Below, piece after piece: positions 1 through 5,720 of a DNA stretch of 7,955 bases. How positions within the stretch are numbered: the first letter of the stretch is position 1; each line of letters opens with the position of its first letter. A program made the position numbers and the translations under genes. Source of the stretch: an uncultured Pseudomonadota bacterium (lineage in GTDB: Bacteria; Lernaellota; Lernaellaia; Lernaellales; Lernaellaceae); the NCBI GenBank assembly GCA_937967875.1, contig CALBTQ010000820.1, positions 1 through 7,955 on the forward strand, written 5' to 3'. Under the pieces are notes generated by a model. It had not been told where the DNA came from. It ran no database searches and was given only the letters and a program-made list of their open reading frames with translations.

Positions 1-401
1 GTGATTTCATCGCCGATCACGCTGCGCAACTGGTCGATGTCCCACGGCTTGGTCAGATAGCGATGCACGTGCCCCCGGTTGATCGCGTCGATCGCCGCGG
101 CCAGATCCTCATGCGCCGTGGTCAGGATGCGTACGACATCCGGGTAGCGTTCGAAGACGTGCGTGAGCAATTCCACGCCGCTCATACCGGGCATGCGCTG
201 ATCGGAAACGACCACGTCGACTTCATGCTGCTCCAGTGTTTTTAGGGCTTCGGCGCCCGAAGACGCGGTAAGAACGTTGTAGTCCTCACCGAACACGCGC
301 CGGAGAATCGTCCGGGCGTTTTCTTCGTCATCCACCACCAGCAACGTGGCCGCCACCGGTTTGCCGACGTTCATCTCTGATTGATTTTCGTGTTTATCCA
401 T
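1..401 (-). CDS. Response regulator receiver protein, N-terminal part (runs off the left edge)
   Basis: This is the start of a two-component response regulator; 133 complete codons are visible. The receiver (REC) domain spans about residues 18-133. The acidic pair D24/D25 lies in the VVDDEE motif, the phosphoacceptor is D67 in VVVSDQRMPG, the switch Thr is T94 or T95 in ILTTAHE, and the conserved Lys is K118 in YLTKPWD. The LTKPWD ending is common in regulators with HD-GYP, cyclase or kinase output domains, but the output domain lies outside the window. I chose the ATG at 401 because AGGA sits 7 bases upstream. A second in-frame ATG at 374 forms an ATGA overlap with the stop of the epimerase gene but has no good ribosome binding site. 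With the 401 start, the first 31 bases overlap the epimerase gene. The gene probably ends the same transcript, so a sensor or output role tied to motility or surface sugars is possible but not shown. Confidence 0.93.
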   Translation of the reverse strand, partial: MDKHENQSEMNVGKPVAATLLVVDDEENARTILRRVFGEDYNVLTASSGAEALKTLEQHEVDVVVSDQRMPGMSGVELLTHVFERYPDVVRILTTAHEDLAAAIDAINRGHVHRYLTKPWDIDQLRSVIGDEI

Positions 402-1354
402 TGTTTCGTCCTGTCGATGCCTTCTTCGAGCGACATCCGCGGCCGCCAATTGAGCAGCCGCTGCGCCAATCGCGGATCGGCCTGAAGTTTCTGAATTTCC
501 GACTGCGGATGAATATGCGGCACGTGCACGATCCGCGCGGGATCGGCGCAGATGGATGCCGCCAGTTCGTTGATCGTCACATCATGACCGGTGCCGGCGT
601 TGATCACCCGCCCGACCGCCTCATCGGCCAGCGCCGCCTGCACGGTGAAGGCGGCGCAATCCTCGACATAGAGCAGGTCGCGCGTTTGCGTGCCGTCGCC
701 GTAGATACGCAACGGTTGGCCGGTCAATTCGTTGTATAGAAAAATCGAAACCACGCCGCCCTCGCCCGTCGATTTCTGGAACGGTCCGTAGGTGTTGAAC
801 GGCCGCAGCACCGTCGTGCGCATGCCGTAGGCGTGGTAATAGCTGATGGTCATGTGTTCGGCGGAGAGCTTGGCCCCCGCGTAGGGCGAAGCGGGCACGG
901 TCGGATGATTTTCATCGATGCCCGCCGCGTCGTTCGAACGCGCATAGACCATGCAGGTGCTCATCAGCACGAAGGCCGCTCCGGCCCGGCGCGCCTGCTC
1001 CAGCAGATAAAAGGCGCCGGCGACGTCGGCCTCGAACACGCCGGCCGGTTCGTCGATCGACTCCTGCACGTTGATCTTCGCCGCCAGGTGCAGCACCAGA
1101 TCGAAGTCGTGTTCGGCGAACAACTCACCGAGCAACTCGCGATCGCCCACGTCGCCTTCGACCAGCGGCGCGAGGTTGGGATCGTCGACGAACTCCGCCA
1201 GGTTTTCGCGGCTGCCGTTTTCCAGGTTATCGAGCACGACCACCCGCGGCGGCGCAAAGCGATGTTCGCCGCTGCCGCCGGCCAGCAGTTCGCGCACCAC
1301 CCAGCGTCCGATGAAGCCGGCGCCGCCGGTGACCAGCACCGCGCGCGGCGTCAT
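371..1354 (-). CDS. NAD-dependent epimerase/dehydratase (extended SDR, nucleotide-sugar type)
   Basis: The 327-residue product is a cytoplasmic extended short-chain dehydrogenase/reductase acting on a nucleotide sugar. The NAD-binding Rossmann motif TGGAGFIG is at residues 9-16, the family's HLAA strand at 89-92, the catalytic Ser/Thr near S132-T133, and the YxxxK pair is Y158 and K162. RPFNTYGP (184-191) and YGDGTQTRDLLYVED (218-232) are substrate-binding signatures of the GalE/RmlB-like group. The exact reaction (4-epimerase, 4,6-dehydratase or other) cannot be read from the sequence. The start is the ATG at 1354, which overlaps the stop of the upstream dehydratase gene (ATGA) and has GGAGG 7 bases upstream. 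A longer in-frame reading to about 1723 has no SDR content and lies inside the upstream gene, so it was not used. Context suggests a step in making an activated sugar for flagellin or the cell surface. Confidence 0.93.
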   Translation of the reverse strand: MTPRAVLVTGGAGFIGRWVVRELLAGGSGEHRFAPPRVVVLDNLENGSRENLAEFVDDPNLAPLVEGDVGDRELLGELFAEHDFDLVLHLAAKINVQESIDEPAGVFEADVAGAFYLLEQARRAGAAFVLMSTCMVYARSNDAAGIDENHPTVPASPYAGAKLSAEHMTISYYHAYGMRTTVLRPFNTYGPFQKSTGEGGVVSIFLYNELTGQPLRIYGDGTQTRDLLYVEDCAAFTVQAALADEAVGRVINAGTGHDVTINELAASICADPARIVHVPHIHPQSEIQKLQADPRLAQRLLNWRPRMSLEEGIDRTKQWINTKINQR

Positions 1355-2394
1355 GCGTTTCCCTCCGTTTTCGCTTCGGGCAGATGAAGATTGTGCGCCA
1401 ACAGCAATTCGCGCAACGCCTCTTTGCTCATCGGCGTTTCGCTGTCGCTGGTATAGGTGGCCACCTTGATCGGCGTGCCCGTTTCGCGATTGTTGACCGC
1501 GCCGATGTGCGGATGGATCAAAAAGTAATCGCCCACGTCGAAGGTCCGCGACGATTCTTCGAGCGTCACCAATTCTTCGTAAAGTTTTTCGCCGGCGCGC
1601 GGACCGACGATGCGCAAATGTTCGTCGTCCACCGGCACGCCGTGCATGGACAAAAGCACCTCGGCCAGGTCGACGATGCGGATGATCGGCATCTTGCGAA
1701 TGAGCACCTCGCCGCCGTCGCACAGGCGCAGCGAGGCCATCAGCAACTCGATGCTGTCGGCGAGTGTGATGATGAAGCGGGTCATGCCCGCGTCGGTCAC
1801 TTCGATCGGTAAACCGCTTTGGATGCGGTCCAGAAACGTGGGCACGACCGAGCCCGACGAGCCCATCACGTTGCCGAAGCGCACCGTGGAAAAAACCGTC
1901 TCGCGGCGGCCCTTGTAGAAATCGGCGGCGATCATCAATTTCTCGGCCATCAATTTGCTCGCACCCATCGCGTTGGCCGGATTGACCGCCTTGTCGGTGC
2001 TGGTGAACACCACGCGTTTCACGTTGTGGTACAGCGCGACGTCGATCACGTTCTGCGTGCCCACGATGTTGGTCTTGATCGCCTCGAAGGGGTTGTACTC
2101 GCAGCTTTCCACATGCTTGAGCGCCGCGAGGTGAAAGACGATGTCCACGTCTTCCATCGCGCGCTTGAGGCGTTCGGGATCGCGGGCGTCGCCGACGAAA
2201 AACCGCATGTTCGGCACGTCGCGCATGTGGTGGCGCATGAAATATTGCTTGTTCTCGTCGCGCGAAAACACGCGAATGGCGCGTGGTTGATACGGCAGCA
2301 GGCGCTCGATCAACGCCCGGCCGATCGTCCCCGTGCCGCCGGTGATGAATACGATTTTATCGCGCACCAGACTGTCGTATGCGGCTTGGCTCAT
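1351..2394 (-). CDS. UDP-GlcNAc 4,6-dehydratase-like polysaccharide biosynthesis protein (PseB/CapD family, soluble)
   Basis: The 347-residue product belongs to the Polysacc_synt_2 SDR family (PseB/FlaA1, CapE and the long CapD/WbpM proteins), which removes water from UDP-GlcNAc to give a 4-keto-6-deoxy sugar. The nucleotide-binding motif TGGTGTIG is at residues 18-25. The family signatures HLAALKHVESCEYNP (88-102) and TSTDKAVNP (131-139) and the VRFGNVMGSSGSVVP stretch (171-185) are clear. The usual active-site Tyr (YxxxK) is Met143 here, with K147, giving an S-M-K triad as known for WbpM/CapD rather than the S-Y-K of PseB. No transmembrane domain precedes the catalytic domain, so the enzyme is probably cytosolic. 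I chose the ATG at 2394, with a G-run (GGGGG) 7 bases upstream. A GTG at 2433 overlapping the methyltransferase stop would add 13 residues but has poor ribosome-binding spacing. Its position beside the Pse-type methyltransferase suggests the first step of a nonulosonic or other deoxy-sugar pathway. Confidence 0.9.
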   Translation of the reverse strand: MSQAAYDSLVRDKIVFITGGTGTIGRALIERLLPYQPRAIRVFSRDENKQYFMRHHMRDVPNMRFFVGDARDPERLKRAMEDVDIVFHLAALKHVESCEYNPFEAIKTNIVGTQNVIDVALYHNVKRVVFTSTDKAVNPANAMGASKLMAEKLMIAADFYKGRRETVFSTVRFGNVMGSSGSVVPTFLDRIQSGLPIEVTDAGMTRFIITLADSIELLMASLRLCDGGEVLIRKMPIIRIVDLAEVLLSMHGVPVDDEHLRIVGPRAGEKLYEELVTLEESSRTFDVGDYFLIHPHIGAVNNRETGTPIKVATYTSDSETPMSKEALRELLLAHNLHLPEAKTEGNA

Positions 2395-2429
2395 GCAGGC
2401 GCCCCCAAATGATCGTAGCGAATCGGCGA

Positions 2430-3077
2430 TCACTTTCCTTTTTTGCGCAAGAGATACATTTCGTCTTCATTGTCGTTGGCCGTGTATTTGACGCGCTTGC
2501 GGGTCACCACCTCCAACTCCGGGAACCGCTCCAGATACAAGCGCGCGAAATCACCCTTCCACATCAGGTTGCTTTCGCCGCGGTAGGGAATTTCCGTGTG
2601 CTCCGGCGCGTAATATTCCATGCCCCAAATATACCGCCGGCTGCAGCGAACGATTTGGTCCATCGCCGCGGGCAGATCGTTGGGATGAATGTGAATCAGC
2701 ACGCCGGAAGTGAACACCAGATCGAACCAACCGTCGCGAAACGGCAGATCGAACGCCGATCCCTGCATCAGGTTGATGCCCCGCGTATTCTTTTTCCCTT
2801 CCTCGACCCCGTACCATTGCAACTCGACGCCGGTCAGATCGGTAAAGCCCGCCTGTTGCAGCAACGCCAGTTGCAGGCCGACGTTGGAGCCGACCTCGAG
2901 GATCCGCAGGTCGCGCGGCAGTTTGTACAGAAATTCGTGATTGAGCTCGCTGCGCGACAGACCGTAGTGATCGCGATACAACTGATCCATGCCCGCGGGC
3001 GTCAGATCGTTGCGCTGCGTATACCGCTTGCCGAAATCCCCGGACCAATGCTTCATCTGGTCGGTCTGTTTGGACAT
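2430..3077 (-). CDS. Class I SAM-dependent methyltransferase, pseudaminic-acid-biosynthesis-associated type
   Basis: The 215-residue product is a small class I methyltransferase. Motif I, LEVGSNVG, is at residues 60-67; the acidic residue of the next strand lies in GVELQW (83-88). The segment VFTSGVLIHIHPNDLP (121-136) and the later YYAPEHTEIPYRGE (155-168) followed by GDFARLYLERFPEL (175-188) match what I recall of the pseudaminic acid biosynthesis-associated methylase family (TIGR03587), found beside pse genes in flagellin-modification loci. Its substrate is not established from sequence. I chose the ATG at 3077 because GAGGG ends 9 bases upstream. The ATG at 3086 would add three residues but sits directly against that GAGGG. 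The stop at 2430 overlaps a possible GTG start of the following dehydratase gene. The gene begins a three-gene sugar set after a 142-base spacer, so it may have its own promoter. Confidence 0.88.
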   Translation of the reverse strand: MSKQTDQMKHWSGDFGKRYTQRNDLTPAGMDQLYRDHYGLSRSELNHEFLYKLPRDLRILEVGSNVGLQLALLQQAGFTDLTGVELQWYGVEEGKKNTRGINLMQGSAFDLPFRDGWFDLVFTSGVLIHIHPNDLPAAMDQIVRCSRRYIWGMEYYAPEHTEIPYRGESNLMWKGDFARLYLERFPELEVVTRKRVKYTANDNEDEMYLLRKKGK

Positions 3078-3100
3078 CTCGCCCATCCCTCAACCACGCG

Positions 3101-3119
3101 CCTCGGACTTGGGCCGAGG
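3101..3119 (-). other. Small GC hairpin in the leader of the methyltransferase gene
   Basis: CCTCGG and CCGAGG form a perfect 6-bp inverted repeat around a 7-base loop, 24 bases before the chosen start codon. No T-run follows on either strand, so it is not a standard intrinsic terminator. It could be a leader hairpin that affects translation or mRNA stability; no function is shown. Confidence 0.4.
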
Positions 3120-3165
3120 ATAAACCTTGCTCGTTAATTAAATCATAGTAACAAAACTATTTAGG

Positions 3166-3171
3166 ATTATA
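3166..3171 (-). promoter_or_regulatory. Possible -10 element for the methyltransferase-sugar gene set
   Basis: A perfect TATAAT on the minus strand lies in the AT-rich spacer (about 3120-3200) between the peptidase and methyltransferase genes. A start about 7 bases downstream would give a leader of roughly 80 bases that contains the GC hairpin. No TTGACA-like -35 is visible at 16-18 bases, so the call rests on the -10 and on base composition only. Confidence 0.25.
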
Positions 3172-3219
3172 CAATCAATTTTGCAGGTATTTCGCGTAAA
3201 ATGAGAGTCCGATGAAGAT

Positions 3220-4695
3220 CTATTCACGCGCACGCAAGACGGCGATCGCCGCTTCCAGTTGCGTATCGACGCCCGCGGCCAGATCGGCGGCATTTTGCTC
3301 GACGACGATATCCGGCTCAATGCCCACGCCTTCAATCTGCTCGCCGGTCGCCAGGAACTTGCGCTGCATTTGCGAATAGTAATAGGTGATGCCCGAATCC
3401 GGCAGCGTGTCGTTTTTCGGCGCGCCGGTCGCCCCGCAGGAGGTGGTGCCCAGCAAGGTAAAGGTCGGCACGTAGGAAGCCGCCGCGGCGAAAAAATCGG
3501 CCGCGCTGATGCAACCGCCATTGATCAAGAAAACGACGGCGACGTCGGTCGGCGAGGCGCCGGCGAAAATCGGCTCGGGCACCCAGGGCGTGAAATCGTC
3601 GTGCCCCGGACCGTTCTTGTAGCGCACCGACACCGGCCAGACGATCTGATCGAGAAAACGCGCCAGCACCTGCATGACGGTCAAATCCGAGCCGCCGCGA
3701 TTGAAGCGCGCGTCGAACACAATGCCGCTGCGCCCGGCGAACGAAGCGAGCGCCGCGTCCAGCTCGGCGGTAATCGTGTCGATGTACCCTTCCGACAACG
3801 TGGACAGGTGGATGTACCCAAGGTCGTCGTCGATCGGCTTGTAGCGCAGCACTGTGCCGCTCGCGTCGGCGAGAAAATCGACCAGCGGTTGCGGTTTGCA
3901 GGTGGAGTATTGCGTGCCGTCGCGATCCAATTCGATATCGACAGCGGCGGCCTCTTGCTCGACGGTGTAGGTGACGGATTCTTCACCGGCGCTGAAACGA
4001 TCCACGTGCGCCAGATTGTAAAAGTCGCAGCACTGCGACGAGGAACACCCTTCCCACGAGCCGGCGCGCGCCAGCACGTCGTCAACGTCCTCGCCGTCCA
4101 GCGCGGTCACTTCGTCGCCCAGGCGCATGCCGGCCGTTTCCGCCGCCGCCGTCAGGCGCGAAACGTAAACGCGCTCGCCGATGCGCATCAGACACACGTC
4201 GGTGGCCATACGATACGGCAGATCCTCCAGCGGCACTCCGGACAGATACGACCAGGTGTGACTGTCGTGCAGCGAGGCGGTCATTTCGGCGATGAGCAGT
4301 GAAAATTCACCCGGCTGATCGATCTCGTAAGCCAACGGCGCGTAGGCGTCGAATGCGGCGTTCCAGTCGATTTCCTTGAGCATGAAGTACGCGTAGCCCT
4401 CGTCCATCGTCTGCCAGTAGCGCAGGAAATCCTTATAATACGGCCCGGCGGGATCGGTGTCGTCGTCGGCGGTGTCGTCGTCGACGGTGTCGTCGTCGAC
4501 GGTGTCGTCATCGGTCGTATCATCATCGCCTGAATCGTCGTCGAGCGTATCGTCGTCGACGGAAGCATCGTCGTCCGCCGTGTCGTCATCGACGATCGAA
4601 TCGTTGTTGTCGTCATCGTCGTCATCGTCACCACAGGCAACGCACGTAAAAAGCATCATCGACAGTAAAACAAACAGGAAAAAAAGACGATCCAC
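3220..4695 (-). CDS. Predicted lipoprotein, S41-family (C-terminal-processing-like) serine peptidase with Asp-rich linker
   Basis: The 491-residue product is probably a membrane-anchored lipoprotein. Residues 1-20 form a hydrophobic signal segment, followed by C21 in a VACG lipobox-like site (C18 is an alternative). Residues 23-80 are almost entirely Asp with T/V/A/S in about nine x-D-D-D-T repeats. The S41 helical segment follows, with LHDSHT at 142-147, then a PDZ-like stretch at about 170-210 (GMRLGDEVTALDGEDV). The peptidase core has the FDARFNRGGSD strand-turn (327-337), equivalent to the usual DLRNNGGG. The probable nucleophile is S397 in NGGCISAAD; LLGTTSCGATG follows at 414-424 and GIEPDIVVEQ near the C-terminus. 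The Lys of classic CtpA-type enzymes (EPTxGKG) is not evident, so a tricorn/IRBP-like active site or altered activity is possible. The start is the GTG at 4695, with GGAGGT 5 bases upstream; the in-frame GTG at 4710 lies in front of that site. The substrate is unknown, and its place between flagellar and sugar genes may be incidental. Confidence 0.88.
   Translation of the reverse strand: MDRLFFLFVLLSMMLFTCVACGDDDDDDDNNDSIVDDDTADDDASVDDDTLDDDSGDDDTTDDDTVDDDTVDDDTADDDTDPAGPYYKDFLRYWQTMDEGYAYFMLKEIDWNAAFDAYAPLAYEIDQPGEFSLLIAEMTASLHDSHTWSYLSGVPLEDLPYRMATDVCLMRIGERVYVSRLTAAAETAGMRLGDEVTALDGEDVDDVLARAGSWEGCSSSQCCDFYNLAHVDRFSAGEESVTYTVEQEAAAVDIELDRDGTQYSTCKPQPLVDFLADASGTVLRYKPIDDDLGYIHLSTLSEGYIDTITAELDAALASFAGRSGIVFDARFNRGGSDLTVMQVLARFLDQIVWPVSVRYKNGPGHDDFTPWVPEPIFAGASPTDVAVVFLINGGCISAADFFAAAASYVPTFTLLGTTSCGATGAPKNDTLPDSGITYYYSQMQRKFLATGEQIEGVGIEPDIVVEQNAADLAAGVDTQLEAAIAVLRARE
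4453..4629 (-). repeat. In-frame 15-bp tandem repeat coding x-D-D-D-T pentapeptides
   Basis: This tract inside the peptidase gene is built from imperfect 15-bp units (plus-strand form close to GTGTCGTCGTCGACG), the most regular at about 4466-4510. Codons are mostly GAC and GAT, so the repeat is kept at protein level with some synonymous drift, more towards the N-terminal end. It encodes a strongly acidic, probably unstructured spacer between the lipid anchor and the peptidase domain. Unit number could vary by slippage without a frameshift because the unit is five codons. Confidence 0.9.
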
Positions 4696-4700
4696 CGCAC

Positions 4701-4706
4701 ACCTCC
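4701..4706 (-). promoter_or_regulatory. Ribosome binding site that sets the GTG start of the S41 lipoprotein
   Basis: GGAGGT on the minus strand lies 5 bases before the GTG at 4695. It falls inside the reading frame extension from the GTG at 4710, which argues for the shorter product with a cleaner signal peptide. Confidence 0.7.
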
Positions 4707-4759
4707 ACACTCCGGCGTTCGCACCATAGCATCAACAATGTTGTGGAAAGAATAACGGA

Positions 4760-5206
4760 TTAAATGTCGCCGGAAAAGATACGGCTGGGCTTTTTTCCCG
4801 GTCCCATGGTCTTCTGGTAACCGGCCAGCGCCTTGCGTCCCCGATGCAGTTTGTCCAGATGCCGTTGGCCGGCGTCCATGATTTCGTTGAGGATCTGCTG
4901 GTTCTGCAAATTGATTTCGTAGGCCTGGTTGCCCGCGTCGATCATCAGGTCTTCCAATTTTTGCAGGCGCTCGCGTTGCGCCGGCGGCATCGCCTTCACG
5001 TCGATCGACGGCCGCAGGGCCTCCATCTGGTTATCCAACGCCTGCATTTGCTGATAGAGTTCGCCGCAGGCATCCTGTAAACGCATCGCCTCGTCGATGT
5101 CGGGCGTGGCGATCGCCTTTTGCTTGTCGAGTTCGTATTGGTGAAGTTGCCGCAGCAGTTTTATTTTCTTGGCGAAAAGCTCTTCAACTGCGCGATAGTC
5201 GATCAT
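4760..5206 (-). CDS. Putative FliT/FlgN-like flagellar export chaperone (small helical protein)
   Basis: The 148-residue product is predicted to be almost entirely alpha-helical and charged, with heptad-like Leu/Met/Gln spacing through about residues 1-130, no signal peptide and no membrane segment. It starts 12 bases after the fliS stop, the place where fliT or a FlgN-like chaperone is often found. The helical hairpin pattern and the C-terminal tail with RGRKALAGYQKTMG (about 122-135) recall FlgN/FliT proteins, which hold hook-associated proteins or the filament cap before export. Sequence identity to either family is not obvious by eye, so the assignment rests mainly on position, size and fold type. 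No strong Shine-Dalgarno is seen before the ATG at 5206, so translation may depend on coupling to fliS. It could also be a lineage-specific coiled-coil protein. Confidence 0.6.
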   Translation of the reverse strand: MIDYRAVEELFAKKIKLLRQLHQYELDKQKAIATPDIDEAMRLQDACGELYQQMQALDNQMEALRPSIDVKAMPPAQRERLQKLEDLMIDAGNQAYEINLQNQQILNEIMDAGQRHLDKLHRGRKALAGYQKTMGPGKKPSRIFSGDI

Positions 5207-5218
5207 GGGTTTCGATAC

Positions 5219-5692
5219 TTACACGCTAATCTGGAAATAATTTGACGAGTTGGCCTTTTTCGTTTCTTCCTTGTCCACCGGCTTCTGGCCGTTGGTCGCC
5301 AACTCGGCGTTGGACTTCTTGCTCAACTCCACCCAGGCCGAGTGCAGCACTTTGATGATCTTGAGCGCGTCTTCCAGCGCGGCGGCGTCGTTGTTGACGT
5401 TGCCTTCCTTCAGACGATCCTGAATGAACGTGTACAAACGATCCAGATTGGAGGCCAGTTCCGGCGCATGCGAATGATCCAACGTGCTTTGCAGTTCGCC
5501 GACGATGGCCAGCGTCTTGCCGATCATCTCCCCCTTGACCGCAATCTTGCCTTCGTTGATCGCCTCAATCGCCCGCTTGGTGAAGCGAACCGCTCCCTCG
5601 TAGAGCATGATCAACACTTTGAGTCGATTGGCGGTGTTGATTTCCGTCGACTGGTATGACTGCAATGTGTTTGGACGATTATAACTTAGCAA
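5219..5692 (-). CDS. fliS: Flagellar export chaperone FliS
   Basis: The 157-residue product matches FliS, the cytoplasmic chaperone that binds the flagellin C-terminus and prevents early polymerisation before export. The family signature LIMLYEGAVRF is at residues 27-37, preceded by the usual YQSTEINTAN-type segment (13-22), and the four-helix body ends at about residue 126 (HSAWVELS at 117-124). The last 30 residues form a Lys/Glu/Asn-rich tail somewhat longer than in typical FliS. No ATG lies near the expected N-terminus; the best start is the TTG at 5692, with GAGG 6 bases upstream. The gene follows fliD after 28 bases and precedes the FliT-like gene by 12 bases, consistent with one transcript. 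Confidence 0.94.
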   Translation of the reverse strand: MLSYNRPNTLQSYQSTEINTANRLKVLIMLYEGAVRFTKRAIEAINEGKIAVKGEMIGKTLAIVGELQSTLDHSHAPELASNLDRLYTFIQDRLKEGNVNNDAAALEDALKIIKVLHSAWVELSKKSNAELATNGQKPVDKEETKKANSSNYFQISV

Positions 5693-5720
5693 GGCCTACC
5701 TCTTCTCTAGAATGCCGCCG

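Noticed and set aside
833..1387. Long plus-strand open frames opposite the sugar genes (also 401-739, 1819-2412, 2379-3137)
   Set aside because: They mirror well-recognised minus-strand enzymes, have His/Arg-rich composition typical of antisense frames in GC-rich genes, and show no domain motif.
1355..1723. N-terminal extension of the epimerase frame
   Set aside because: It overlaps the conserved C-terminal part of the dehydratase gene in another frame, is Arg-rich, and the ATG at 1354 has an ideal ribosome binding site directly before a standard SDR N-terminus.
3138..3521. Minus-strand 127-codon frame running from the peptidase gene into the spacer
   Set aside because: It is an out-of-frame shadow of the peptidase gene, with Arg/Pro/Ser-rich content and no motif.
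3259..4302. 347-codon plus-strand open frame opposite the S41 peptidase
   Set aside because: The minus-strand frame has a signal peptide, a good ribosome binding site and S41 motifs; the plus frame is Arg/Gly/His-rich with no recognisable features.
4453..4629. Possible CRISPR-like or structural DNA repeat array
   Set aside because: Units are contiguous 15-mers without spacers and stay in frame as Asp codons, so this is a coding tandem repeat.
4457..4729. Plus-strand frame encoding a poly-Ser/Val repeat protein
   Set aside because: It is the reverse complement of the Asp-repeat tract, so its repeats are a by-product of the GAC/GAT codons on the other strand.
4733..4743. Dyad CAACA-A-TGTTG upstream of the S41 gene as an operator
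   Set aside because: Only an 11-base palindrome with no extension, no second copy and no clear promoter beside it; too short to support a site.
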